DNA of 64,000 nucleotides from Cristatella mucedo (taxonomy: Eukaryota; Bryozoa; Phylactolaemata; Cristatellidae): the NCBI GenBank assembly GCA_009760855.2, contig WPIO01000001.1, positions 22,430,001-22,494,000 on the forward strand, written 5' to 3'. The notes beneath the pieces were generated by a model that searched no databases, was not told where the DNA came from, and saw only the letters and a program-made list of their open reading frames with translations. Within the stretch, counting starts at the first letter, position 1, and each line of letters opens with the position of its first letter. Below, in pieces: positions 26,205 through 37,989 of this stretch. The position numbers and the translations under genes are program-made.

Positions 26205-28390
26205 GATCATGAATGAAGAAGTTTCAAACGAGTCGTGTGTTGTTTGGTGTCAACTGCTCCGGCCGAATATTTCACGGAGGTTAGGATTCGTATGAGTTAG
26301 GAACAGTAAAAACGAGGCATGCTAGTGTCTCGATTTTCTTACCGGATGCAAAAACATGCAATGCGTTCTCGCTGTTGCACTATTTGAGGCTATTCCTGGC
26401 TTTCGACATGGTCGCCATTTTCGAATGGCGAGAATTCTTTAGCGCCATCTGAGTACTGGAAAATAAAGTTTACGGGATGACATCATTAACGCCCTCTTTA
26501 AAAAATTGATCTCAAAAACCGTGTCGGGTTTTCCTCAGCTATCATCAAGCGTTTTTAGCGTCATATTTTGAGCACATAAAAACTTAGTCTTAAGTTCGTT
26601 CCAAACGATTCAAGAAATTGATAACTCACTAGAAAAGAAAACCATCTGAAACAGCGTTTTTGGATAAATAAGAAATTGAAGAATTCTTTCAACTATTTCC
26701 TAAATCCTAACTCCCTCTTTTTCACAAACGCATCGACTAAATTGAAATAACTTCTCCAAATACCAATGAAAACTTATTAATACAAGTGGATTATCATTGT
26801 TTGGCACTAAAAATGATTGCCAAAACTTCTGTAGTAGTTTTATACGGTTCCACGGCTCTTTCTTCATAAGGATCCTTATCTGGCTGGGATGTCGCTCTAA
26901 CTGAACTGTCAATCAAATGCATATATGTATTTATTGCATAGCAACTAACCTGGTCTAGCCTACATCCACGTATCTGTAAAATCTAAAGACCTTCCCATTG
27001 ATCATTCCAGACGAAGTGCCCAAAGCAGTCAATTAAGTGCATTTTTTCAAGATTAAAATAGCTCGAATATCCAAATTTTTTACTTCGTCATGTTCTGATG
27101 GAGCTACAGGAAACTATCTTTCGAAAACCAAAGCTGTTTCTGAAACCGCTAGAAACCAAAAAGCAAATTAGATTCCATCTATCTTTTCCACGCCAATAAG
27201 GCCAACCAAGGTGGCTATACGAACAGCTTGCAATGTATGGTATTTTGGGCCTTTATGTTGTAAGACAGTGCCTGCTTTGAGAGTTGCGCCGACTTCAAAG
27301 GTCTGAAAAGCTTGCGTGCATGTCCCGTAGACGCAGTTGACGTATTAAATATACCATTTATATATCGCCAAGTAACTCAGAGACAAGAATCGAGACGCTA
27401 ATGGCGTAAAAATAGTGTAAACGCTGATACAGTGATCTAGAGAATGGAAAACAGCTCATAAAAGGCTGAAATACTGACAGTCAGGCTAGACGGCTCGCCT
27501 AGAAAAGCCCTGATCATCCACCAGCTTCAGACATTATGGAGAGCTTCCGCTGATCTCGCACGTTACGTCGTAGTGGATAGAAAAGCCAAGTATTGCTCGA
27601 AAATCCAAACTATCCAAGTAACTGTAGGACTTTTGTACGCCAGTTCGTGAGGGAGAACAGAAAGCTGCGACGCGCTCCAGTAGTTTCTTGCTGGATGGCT
27701 GTCGCTTTCTTCACTGATTATTATTTCTTGATAATTATTTCTTCATTGATTTTTAGCTGTTATTATTCAACTAATATTATTCAACTGCAAGCAAACACAG
27801 ATGCAAATGTGGTGAAGTTCAATGCGAGACTGACCCTCTCTTAAGAGTTATACGCTGCATCGTTTTAGCAAATCATTTTAATTAGTATTTAAATTGCACA
27901 AATAGAGTCTTCGTGACAACATTGCAACTCTTACACGCACGAGTCTAATAAGCAAGTCACCTGAATGAAGCCGGTCGAGAAGGACCATCGACGCGCCGTC
28001 GCGCTGTGACATTACTAACTGAGCGCTAGGACGGCGTCCGAGAGTGGGCGCGGTAGAAGCTCCGCGACCAGCGGAGAAAACCGCCCAGTAATCTGGCGTC
28101 ATCATAACTCGGTCGTCGGGCCCTCGCCCGTTTATTGGAGCGAAGAGTTTTTGCTAAAGAGTCGTCTGGGTTACTTTCCCCGGTAATCAATACCATCTGC
28201 ACGTGCACGACGAGTGCACATGCTTCTTTCTTGTCCGGTGATCTTGAATGTCGCTTCAGCAAGGTGCTGTCATTCAGCGCTGACATTTTTGCATAGGCGT
28301 AAGAGATTTGCCTCATATATCTAAAATGAGAATTTTATTTTTGAATTGGATTATAGTTAAAGCGTGTAGAAACATCATAAAGTAAAGCTG
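26205..28390. other. AT-rich stretch without recognised gene
   Basis: No convincing gene or repeat was recognised. Frames do not exceed 96 codons (minus, 28026-28316) and lack known motifs. Confidence 0.4.
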
Positions 28391-28394
28391 AATT

Positions 28395-28708
28395 CTGGAG
28401 CTTAAAAATAAGAAGACATTTTATAGCACCATAAGAGAGCCCAATATCTTTATAGGCACTTTTCATACACTGCAAAGGAAGCTTGTCACTTGCATGGCAT
28501 ATGCTAAATGAATGCACGATTCTAAAAGGATTTTAGACTGGTTAAGGCACATCTAAACGACTAAGGTTAGAAGCGCGAGCGATACGATGCCTAGCCTGAT
28601 TGGGAAGGAGATGGGATAAGCAGGCCGGCGCATGAAAATGAAGGAAGTAAAAGTGAGCGCCAAAACTTTGAGATCGATACGCCGCTTGAGGGCAGCCAAT
28701 GCAGGTCG

Positions 28709-28710
<2 letters not shown>
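28395..28710 (-). mobile_element. Decayed LINE 3' end interrupted by (AT)n
   Basis: The minus strand keeps Thr-Asp-Leu-His-Trp-Leu-Pro (plus about 28694-28714), a hallmark of the CR1/L2 thumb region, and ends with the terminal stem-loop (plus 28419-28465). The middle is degenerate. A long AT repeat begins immediately upstream of the Asp-Leu-His-Trp motif. Confidence 0.7.

Positions 28711-28804
<94 letters not shown>
28711..28804. repeat. (AT)n microsatellite
   Basis: About 47 uninterrupted AT units, flanked on both sides by LINE 3'-end fragments in the same orientation. Confidence 0.98.
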
Positions 28805-28806
<2 letters not shown>

Positions 28807-28872
28807 CAATTTGTATAGGGCTCCAAGAGAACTTAATCTCTATTCCGGCGCTTTACATATGCCACTGAGCTC
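28805..28872 (-). mobile_element. LINE 3'-tail remnant
   Basis: On plus it reads GTATAGGGCTCCAAGAGAAC, then TTAATCTCTATTCCGGCGCTTTACAT, the reverse complement of the shared LINE terminal stem-loop. No coding part is attached. Confidence 0.65.
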
Positions 28873-28879
28873 GAGCCTA

Positions 28880-30050
28880 CAACCTCGGTCAACAAATACA
28901 TTCGCCTTGCAAATGCGTTCGTACGAGGCGAGCTCCTTAATGGGGAGTAAATACATACACAATTTTTCCGAAAATCAAATATATGTTCAGGGTACCTTTC
29001 GAAGAGAACTGGGATTAGAAGTTCTGACGACTTCCTCATTTAAGAAAAAACGGTTATGTAAACCACATATAACCAGGATGTAAGCTGAAAGCAAAGAAAT
29101 TATAAATACATAATTTATCAATCTCTGCATCATATGCAACTTGTATCCTAACTTTTTTAACCTTGGTAGATCAAGATACATGCTTGAAGCTTGTTGAAGA
29201 ATATTTCTGTGACTATTTTGCAGATTCAGTTTGAGGGTAGGTTGGTGCCTTGTAAATTCCATAAATCAACTAACACTTCACATATAATAGTGCAATTTGA
29301 AGTGCGAGTTTATCTGTGATTGCTTCAAACGAGGCAAGACAAATTTCTGATTTCGGCTTGATGCATTTTGCAGTAGAAGTCGTCAAACGCCCTGGAGCTT
29401 TATTTTTCGTTACCGTGGAGATTTAGAGCAAAATGTAGACCCAAGGCTGAGAACATATTTTGCGCGTCATTCTTTGCGAGGCATAGGAAAATCTACGTAT
29501 ATCGGAAGAAGAAAAGTGGGTGTGAGATCTCGAGGACTATTATTCTCCTTGTTCTGAGAGATGAGCTTCGAGCCAAGGTCATCGGTGGCTGCCTTGAAAG
29601 TGGACGTTGAGGTAAAGCAAGGAAAGAGGGTAAAGGGTCAAGAGGGGATTGTGCACCTCAGGGGTAAGACTCACTTGGTTTTACTTAACTGTGGTATAGT
29701 TGGGTTGCAATTTTCGAGAGCCGTCCTTATTAGACATACTTAAGCGTGGCTTAGTTAAAACAAAGGTTGCAGCCAGCAGGACGATGGGCTCATATGCGTA
29801 TCAACTGTCAAGCGTGTAAGAAATGATATTGCTAGCCAATCCAGCATCCACCGCACAAGTATTCATACGAGTTCTTAAAATCTTTGTGTAACTCGAGAGT
29901 TTTACTAGACATTATTTGCAAAGAAAAGAAGAAAAGCAGTAGCTTTTTCTTCGTGTTTGGTCAGACTTCCGAGCTCGAACTCTGCGGTCTCCATGTGAAC
30001 AGGGACTGAACGTGTAGCCGGGCAATTGTTAATAACGCGCTGTAACGGCT
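28880..30050. other. Stretch without recognised gene
   Basis: No gene or repeat array was recognised. Confidence 0.35.
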
Positions 30051-30054
30051 CTCA

Positions 30055-30147
30055 AAACATTGCTAGTACTTGCCGACCCGCCAAAAATACCGGTGACTTC
30101 GGACTGCCGAATCCCAGTGACCGAATAGTGAGTGCAGCAGCACCGAT
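30055..30147. repeat. Dispersed-repeat segment shared with 10.9 kb
   Basis: CCGACCCGCCAAAAATACCG, followed by GTGAC, closely matches CCGACGCCCGCCAAATACCG, followed by GTGAC, at 10898-10935. Similarity extends a few tens of bases on each side. Family and boundaries are unknown. Confidence 0.5.
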
Positions 30148-30280
30148 GCATGCTGGTATGGTTTGGCTTAGTGGTTAAGGTGCTCGCCCCGACCAAGGTC
30201 TGGTCGAGGTCGTGGGCTCGAGCCCCGTGGCATATGTGAATCGCCTGAATAGAGATTAGGTTTTCTTAGGGTGCTACACA
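30148..30280 (+). mobile_element. tRNA-headed SINE with LINE-like 3' tail
   Basis: A tRNA-like head has an A-box-like TGGCTTAGTGGTTAAGG (30164-30180) and a B-box-like GGGCTCGAGCC (30214-30224), about 34 bases apart. It is followed directly by TCGCCTGAATAGAGATTAGG and TTTTCTTAGGGTGCTA, which match the terminal stem-loop of the ATT-tailed LINE. The structure is that of a SINE that borrows the LINE reverse transcriptase through its 3' end. Confidence 0.7.
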
Positions 30281-30289
30281 AATGAATTA

Positions 30290-33080
30290 TGTTTTAAAAT
30301 GCTCAAGTGCTTTGGGACTGAGTCGATTGACCTTGTTTTTTAGCAAGGCCGCCAAAAAAGCTTTGTCTATTCTTTTCACGGATAGTCCCAATGTGGCACA
30401 GAAAAGACTGATATTTATTTCAAGTGTGGATGAATGTCGGAGGCCACAGCCAAGGACACCGTAGCAACCTGGTTAACGGCACACTTAAGTGATATTGTTA
30501 GCATTATCCTTTAGAACGATCTCCGATCCACCATACCTACTTGACCTTCTGAAGCAATAGCAGCTTGCTCGTCCCCGAAGGTCCTTCACGACTTCACGAG
30601 TTCGTCGCTCATTTCTCTCAGCTCACAGCTTTGGACGGCAGAGAGTTGCTCATGCCGGCCCGGAAACTCGGTTGTGGTGCACAGGGGTGCATAGCGTAGC
30701 TTGACACGCGAGATTGATGTATATACACTGCAAATATGCGTCGGAGAAGTGCGAGTTAAATAAGGAGGCATCTTTTTACCATGAAACTTTCTGCTTCGTA
30801 AGTCCCGTGCCGAATCTATGTGTCGGAAACTAGAAATCCATAAGCTGCAGGAGTCACGGCTAGTGTATAGGTTGTCAAAGAAAGCAGCATGACTATACAA
30901 TCAAGCTCACAGGCGTAATCGGTATCAGTGCCAGAACGCCCACCTTTAAACCAAAGTGGCTGCCCACCGCAGCTCACACGAAACCCTAGCAGACCATTAA
31001 GTAAACAAAATATAGCACTCTTAACTTATAAGCTATAACAATGCGTAGATTTTTACTTGTCAGCCGATGCGTGTGATCAGGTACATTAGCAGCAGCATAT
31101 GTCAACGTCGCAAATTAATGATGATCAGCTGGACTCGTGACTTTGGAGTAGTTTGACACATTACTACGGCTGCTGCTCCTGAGATGGTCTGTGAGATTCA
31201 AGTCATCGATGCGGGCTGTTTGGGGCGATGTGATCGCGAGAATCCGTGCAGTTTTCTTGCACCGACTGGGCAGAGGGAGTGCTTTCGTAGCCAGTGATTG
31301 GCCCTGCGAAATAGTGTCGTGCACGACCGCCGTGCCAGTAGTTCGACCAATATCTGCTGCCAGGTGGCCTTCTCGGATTGTCAGCCATGGTACAATCCTA
31401 AGTGGTGGTCAGTCCTGGTTTATCTGACAAGTGCTTTGATGGGCTAGTTAGGTCCGTCATTCTGAGCAAGGCCAACTGCGTCAGTAGCATTCTACGCGTC
31501 TGCCGACTGGCATGCCGAGCCGCTGCTATTGAGAGGACTTCGTGGGCGTAGGCGACTCTGCGGGGAACGAAGCCGTTGCGGCGCTGACGCTTGCTAGGTG
31601 GCCTGGACGCCGCTGCGTCTTCGCTTTCCGATCTTAAGCACAGCTACAGCACCCCTGGCTCCACGCGACGCCCACTTTAGACCAGCTGAGCCCGGTCTCA
31701 GAGGACTTCGCTGTAGCACGGTGTGCCGAACGAGTAGTTGCGAGACCGGGGCCTCGCTGCTGTGGGACTGGTGTAGGCTGCTACTAATGAGGGAAGCTTT
31801 GAGTCATTGTCGAGGGCCATTCCCGAGAGAGCATGCAGGCGTACAAGAGGCCGTAAGAATCTGTTATCTCTTTCTTCTTAGATGACTGACGCAAATTGAG
31901 TAACTTTCGCAAATTTTAGCTGGCCTCTCAAGACTCAGGCGGTCTTCTCCAACTGAAGATTAAGTGGCTGAGCTGCTATTGTAGGAGCTCAGTGGCATGA
32001 CGGGATGGCTCACGTCAATTTCTAGGTGCCCGCATAGGAACGGAGCAATCTTGCCACTGCTCAGACTGAACGCAGGAGAAAATTTATAAATCCCGAGCAC
32101 TAGTTGTTATGTTTTTGCGTGCAAACCGCTAGTAACGGGCGATTTTTACGTTTCCTTTAGGGTGGTGGTAATTTTTTTAAAGATATTTACAAAAAGTAGC
32201 GCGACCAAAGGCCTTATCAGCAATCCCTCTATGCCGTGGGGTAAGTAAGGCCCTCTGTAACCCGAGTTCATAAATTGATGCTTTGCCTAATCCTGAGTCA
32301 AAATTCTCTCATAACCCGTCAAGACCCGCCACGCTGGGAAACCCGTACCTAGGCAGGCCGGTGCTACAAGCACGAAAGCGCCACCACCGTGCCCTCATCG
32401 TGCCCTCATCGTGCCCTCATCGTGGCCACGTGGTGGCATTTTCGCTCATGCGAATTGGCCATCCTGAGGAAAACACATGGGGGCCTTCTTACTGTTCTCA
32501 AGATGACGAATGAGCCGTATCTTCCGTCATCTGAGAGATCACGGATGGCCGATACTTTTGCTCAACACATGGCAGACTATACGCACCGCAACTGTATTCT
32601 GTGCACATCCGTGTGTTTTTCTGCAGCACCATTTTACCAATTTTGTAGGCCTCCCTTCACCACCGCTTCTTCGATAGTTACTCCACGGGTTTTCATAAGT
32701 AGCATATCTCACTCAGTTGTGGGAGAATTGTGCTATTGGCTACGGATGTAAAATTAAAAGCCGCCAAGATAGTGATTATTTTATATCTGACAAGCCAGCT
32801 TAGCAACTACTAATTATAGCCGAGAATAATAATAAGTTAAGATAAGTTGGACTAAAAAGAAAGGCATACAGTATTTTCACTTATCGATTTGTGCTAAAAC
32901 TGTCGCGATAGGCAGCGAACAACTCGTGGGGAGGAGGTTCGTTACTTGTCTGAACTCGCGTAACGTATGCAGTGGAACTGCTTTCTGGTCGCCGACCACA
33001 GCACGATTAATGGCTGCAGCTTGGCAACAAATTCACTTTTATGAAAACATACATTGGAATAAAATATAATATATCTTCTG
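30290..33080. other. Stretch without recognised gene
   Basis: No domain was recognised. An 11-bp tandem repeat lies at 32389-32424. The frame at 31598-31885 (plus) is moderately GC-rich but anonymous. Confidence 0.35.
32389..32424. repeat. 11-bp tandem repeat GTGCCCTCATC
   Basis: Three perfect copies of GTGCCCTCATC are followed by a partial copy leading into GTGGCCACGTGG. Confidence 0.85.
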
Positions 33081-33190
33081 TTGTGACTACAAAAAGCCAC
33101 AAAGACAAAGTGGATGTTAAGCAGGAGAGTTTTCTATAGCGAACTCAAAGCCTCAGCGGCTTTGGGCACGAAATCGGTACCCAACAGACT
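33080..33190 (-). repeat. Second-family LINE 3' terminus (reverse orientation)
   Basis: On plus, AAAGCCACAAAGACAAAGTG, GCAGGAGAGTTTTCTATAGC and CTCAGCGGCTTTGGGCAC are the reverse complement of the 16.56-kb terminus. Similarity to the adjoining 3' UTR (AACAGACTCCAGATCACG, GCAAAGAGAAAACGAGAAGC) continues to about 33290, matching the region upstream of the terminus near 16.5 kb. Confidence 0.75.
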
Positions 33191-33299
33191 CCAGATCACG
33201 CAGCAAAGAGAAAACGAGAAGCGTAACTGAGTCAGGAGGACAGTTGAGGTAGCGAGTAGCATGGAAGTAGCAGCTCATGCCCTGCGTTGAACGCCGAAG

Positions 33300-34030
33300 G
33301 CAAGCGAGTCTCGACAGCGAAATCCGTTAGAGCCGTTAGGGGCCGCTAAGAAATCATTGCCGGCTCTACTCGAAATTATTTTCGGCATTCAGTCTTAGGG
33401 CAGCCGGCCTCCCGTCGCTCTGTATTTTGAAAAAAATGCAGCTGTTAACAGAGTGATGATGCAGCAAGTTTTGCAGCATTTTTGGCTTTCATTCCCAGCC
33501 GCAGCCTTCGCACGTCTGTAACGCGGCAGTAACGGCCTGGCTTATACATGGAGTTGGTGGAATAGACAAGCTCGTTCCAGGAAGTCTGCGCCTGCTGACG
33601 TACACTGACGCTCAACTAAGGATCGATACACATTTATACGAGTGCTTGATAAGATAATAGAGAAGTTCGTCGGAAAACTTTACAGCTGATCCCTTGCATG
33701 TGGTTGCCGCTGGGTTATTCGATACATTGTCCTCCCAAAAACTCAAAGTTCTCGTTCGTACTGCGATCTGGCGATGTTGGCAGGCCTCTCGTTTCCAAGA
33801 CGTCTTATAAGATACAATCCTGTGTATAGTATTCCATGCTCCTTGAATGCTTTCTATAGAAAAATGTAGCTGAACATTCATCTGGGCTTATGTATTGCTA
33901 CTTGACTTACCTTAGAATATCTGGTGTGGTTTATGAGTATTGAACATACGACCTGTGAAAACAGAGCCAAAAACGATACTAATTCATTTACCTTGGACGA
34001 CAAAAGATGTAAGCCAGTGTGTTTGTTTGA
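33300..34030. other. Stretch without recognised gene
   Basis: No gene or repeat was recognised. Confidence 0.35.
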
Positions 34031-34033
34031 TCT

Positions 34034-34210
34034 CGGTGAGCCGTAATGGCTCACTAGGTAAGATGGTTGCCTTTCACGACCTCGGCCCCGAGGTCGTGGG
34101 TTCGAATCCTGTGGTGGGCGATCCTTTATCGCCACTGCAAGCGGTGGTGATAGCCGTCAAGGCTCTTCTGTCGGTATACAAAAAGAGGCTGTTAAATCAG
34201 CTAGTATTTA
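34034..34210 (+). mobile_element. tRNA-derived SINE (family with internal hairpin), copy 1
   Basis: The head reads GAGCCGTAATGGCTCACTAG with A-box TGGCTCACTAGG (34047-34058) and a perfect B-box GGTTCGAATCC (34099-34109). The body follows with an imperfect hairpin, ATCGCCACTGC / GCGGTGGTGAT (about 34128-34151), then TACAAAAAGAGGCTGTTAAA and an AT-rich end. Copies 2 (38.8 kb) and 3 (61.1 kb) have the same architecture. A functional tRNA is unlikely because the acceptor ends do not pair and no CCA context or anticodon arm is clear. Confidence 0.85.
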
Positions 34211-34214
34211 TTTA

Positions 34215-35500
34215 TACCAGTGTTACCACTCTTGGAGCTTGCTTGATGACAACTTCGAATGTATAAAAAGCTAGTTAACACAGATCAGACAGCTTATTAA
34301 AACCTTTAGTAATTTAAAACTTAGTTGTGACTTTGCATATCTTAAAAGGAGGCAATGTCATTCATTAGAGAATCGTCAATTGAGAGTTGTGCTCTTATGC
34401 CCTAAAAGCCGCACTTGATATTATTTATAAGACTGTTAGATAACTTTTAGTGATTCGATTTAAGGGCTGAAGTAGTAGTTCATAGAACTCCGATAGTATT
34501 CCATCGCATGTTATATGTGTGCATTGCATAGCAGCGAAAAGTCACAAGACTAGTGAAAATAATTTTTGAATCTGGTCCAGTCCATGTTCCTGTGAAACCT
34601 CCGGCCGGCTATTGATACTCTGGAGACCACGATCCGCTTCTAAATCAAACCACAATTCAGATTCAGTGATTGGCTAATTCTGTCTACTGTCTTTTGCGAC
34701 TCCGAGGTACCTCTTGAAATACGAGGTCGTACCTCTTAAAATACGAGGTCAACCAGCATGCACTTTTTTATATCCACTGGGCTTAGCCGGTTGAGTTGAA
34801 AGGGCGACGAATGCGAAATTTTAGTAGGCGTACTCGGTATGCTAATGCTACTTCGTGCGGAGATGACAAGACCCATTCTTCAAGTCCATAGCAGCAGCTT
34901 CAGCAACTAATTGCATCCTGCCTGCTTCTCTGTTGTCTCCCACTGGGCGTATGACGAAGGCTGACGAGGTGCAGCAGTACGCTAGGACGGCTAGCGTCGA
35001 ATAAAAGAGCCCACTGTTCGTGACTATCATTGGAGGCGTTCGTAAGGATCGCACATGGCTAGGGCTTGCTGCGACCTCAGCTCAAGTGCCTTAGCGTAGG
35101 CGAACGAAGAGGCGGCCTACTATCTATGCGAGGGATCTTGGTGCAAGCTTCAAGCCCGCTGCAAATACAGGCGCGGGCACTAATTGCATAGCTTATGATT
35201 TTTAATTGCACAGGAAGTTCAAATAAGTTCACGCGTCCCTCGTGGGGTGCCCTCTCATTAGCCGAGCCAGTCTAAGTCCGCTAGATTGCAGGTGACTGGG
35301 CCCTCCATCAGCGCCAGAGCTGTTCGAGCAAGCCTCTGACCGCATGCAGCTAAAGGCGGTAATGTAATGCACATCTTATGCTTAAATGGGCATCGGTTTC
35401 AGGTCACGCAGGCCCAACGCTTGACTTGGCTTGCTCATGCTAGTGTCAGTGCAGCATTTTAATGACCGACTTACAAATCGAAGCGAGTTTCACAGCTAAT
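34215..35500. other. Stretch without recognised gene
   Basis: Contains a 22-bp tandem duplication (34707-34750). Otherwise nothing was recognised. Confidence 0.35.
34707..34750. repeat. 22-bp tandem duplication
   Basis: Two copies of a 22-base unit beginning GTACCTCTT and ending ATACGAGGTC differ at one position (G/A). Confidence 0.85.
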
Positions 35501-35503
35501 CAA

Positions 35504-35652
<149 letters not shown>

Positions 35653-35779
35653 AGGCAAATAATCTTGAATAGCTTTAGAGTTTTAGTAGCAAAAGAAAAG
35701 AAGCCATGTTGCTTACTTCTTTAAATGAGCTGCGATAAAGCCGATGATAACGTCGGTAACCACTTTGTACTTATTCCTC

Positions 35780-36730
35780 TAGAATGCTCACTCTATGCGC
35801 AATAAACCGCATACCTGTACCGCAGCCGGAGTCTTGACAATGGTCTTGACATATTTGCAATTACTGAGCCCTGGTTGAAGATGACAACTGCTCAACTAGA
35901 AGCGTCGCTATCCCGGAAGAGTTATTTTTTTTCATAATCCAAGGTCATTGATAAAACCTGGAGGACGAGTAGCCGCTGCTGCTGTCCGAACCTCTTTTAA
36001 TTTCAAGTCATTATCGGCTCTAACTACACCCTCTTTTGAATCTCCGATTGTCTGTCCAGCTAATGGAAAGCTGCCGACTGGTGACCATAATTTATAGTGC
36101 CACAATTAGTATTCCCGGCTTCATCTTGAACTTTTCGAACTGTCAGTTACTATCACCAGGAATCACCCAAAGACACTCGGATCTACATACCCACTGACTC
36201 TTTCAGCCATTGTCTCCATCCGACTTACTCGCCACACTTACAGCCGGCATCGACAACGTGAACACTTGGATGGCCACTGACGTCTTGATGCTTAACAATT
36301 ATAAGACCAACCTAATAATTATGGGCAAGCCTAATTTCACCATCAAGCTGGAAGACCTCGCTTTCAAAATTGGTTCATCTGGCATCACTCGGGTGACGTC
36401 TGCCCGTAATCTGGATGTGCTGCTACACAACGGCTTGCCAGGAGATTAGCACATCGTCTCCACTGTTGAGTCAGCCTTCTTAGCTGGCGAAAATGACAGA
36501 ATTAGAGCCTGCTTAGACAAGATTGCGATGGCCAAATAATGTCAAGCTGCTGGTGGCATCGCGTCAAGATTACTGAAATTATCTTAATTCAGGACTAATT
36601 GCCTGTTCCGTTAATCGTTTTCAACTGGTGCAAATTTAGCTGCTCGTCCGGTCTTCGTCAACGGCGCAGTTGCAACTTCTTTTCATTCATTGAAGTGCTG
36701 AGGTTTCGGATTAAGGTAAGTTAAAGGGTA
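35780..36730 (+). mobile_element. Decayed LINE with endonuclease and reverse-transcriptase traces
   Basis: Near 35836-35880 the plus strand encodes Asp-Ile-Phe-Ala-Ile-Thr-Glu-Pro-Trp-Leu-Lys, the APE-type endonuclease N-terminal motif (usually ITETWL). At 36210-36449 an open frame contains Asn-Thr-Trp-Met-Ala...Lys-Thr-Asn-Leu-Ile-Ile-Met-Gly-Lys-Pro, matching the reverse-transcriptase region just after YADD in the 52-kb copy. The 1.5-2 kb normally between these parts is missing. Stops and shifts make it non-functional. Confidence 0.7.
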
Positions 36731-36734
36731 GGCC

Positions 36735-37298
36735 TTTACATTTACTCTTCACTTTTTATGAACAAGTCTAACGAGTCTGCCCCGACAGTCGGTCACGTCG
36801 CAAGGCAGACCTCAAGAAACCCCATGACAAGGATAATCAAGGACTTTAATTTCGATCAACCTTTATAATTTCAGGTGTACTGATGGAATGAGTTCCATTA
36901 ACGGAAGTCGTGTACGCGAGTGCGTTATGAGAAGTCGCGTAATTGGAAGTCCCAGCTGAATGTAAACGTAAGCGGACGTCACAGCTGATGATGTTAGGTG
37001 GAGCTGACCAATGGAAAGAGAGCCCCCATCACATTAACCAAGTAAAGTATTCATTAGCCCCCCCATAGTCAAGGTAGGGGTTCAATTTTAATACTTTTCT
37101 CTCTTTAGGGTACAAGGAAAAACATTGAGTTTGCTTTCGAATAACAATTCGCTTTTTTGATAGAAATGAGTTCTGATAAAAAGAGAGCCACCGAGACCTT
37201 TTATCGCAGACAATAGCGTGAGAGACAGACGTCAGAGGAAGCCAGTAAACGCTACGCATTGGACATGAGAATGCTGCCACGCTCTCTGCTACCGTCAG
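36735..37298. other. Stretch without gene; GGAAGTC minirepeats
   Basis: Near 36900-36985 it carries ACGGAAGTCG and CGTAAGCGGACGTCAC units related to 14405-14455. Nothing else is recognised. Confidence 0.35.
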
Positions 37299-37537
37299 CA
37301 AAAGTACGCGCTGGATCGGTTCCGCTCCGGCAACTTGCCAACACTGCGATTCGAGGAACCAGCCGAATACAAGTGCTCGGTCGCGCAGTTGTTAGCGTCT
37401 AGCATTCGTTACGTTCGCATGTTCTGCGCGAAGGACTTGAGCTCCGAAGCCGCCGCACACGTTCGTAACGGTACGCAATTATTTATTGCACCCATGAAGG
37501 ACAAGAGAACCGCTATCACGCTACCAAGGCTGTCAAG
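37299..37537 (+). CDS. Candidate internal exon of an unrecognised gene
   Basis: A 239-base segment is open in one frame for 79 codons, starting right after CTCTCTGCTACCGTCAG (a good acceptor) and ending CTGTCAAG followed by GTAAAA (a usable donor). Codon choice favours G or C at third positions (CTG, CGC, GCG, GTC, TCC), unlike the flanking AT-rich DNA. The peptide is balanced and not low complexity, with phrases such as YALDRFRSGNLPTLRFEEPA and MKDKRTAITLPRLSR. It has no start or stop, so it would be internal, with a phase-2 donor. I do not recognise the family, and partner exons were not found. It is the best anonymous coding candidate in the window. Confidence 0.42.
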
Positions 37538-37909
37538 GTAAAAAAAGAAACGCCGTGAAAGCTGCGGCGGATCGATCGTGAGATTGAGCAGTACTGTGCA
37601 GTCAGTGGGAACAGGCGAGAAATGTCACTGATAATCCTGCTGGAGAGTAGCGCCTGCTGTGCTGCTGTTGCTGCTGCGGTGCCGCACAAGAGTTCGCATA
37701 CCTCGCATAGTTCGCATTCCTATTATCCGCTCGTCAGTTGTTTCGCGCAAGCCAGTGCATGCATTCATGTACCTTTATATTCCAATACCGTACAGGTACA
37801 TTCTTGTCTACACCTGCTACAGCGTAACCAGGAATGTTTGTAGAAGGGTCAAACCTTTGAACGTCGACGGCCATTCAAAATGTTATCTAGGTCAATGTCA
37901 CGCATCTGC

Positions 37910-37913
<4 letters not shown>

Positions 37914-37981
<68 letters not shown>

Positions 37982-37987
37982 ATATAT
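37914..37987. repeat. (AT)n microsatellite with TTTATA interruptions
   Basis: About 37 AT units with two single-T insertions. Confidence 0.97.
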
Positions 37988-37989
37988 GA

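Noticed and set aside
34034-34140. Functional tRNA gene at the SINE head
   Set aside because: Good A and B boxes, but acceptor-stem ends do not pair, no clear anticodon arm is seen, and the head is repeated with the same body at 38.8 and 61.1 kb.
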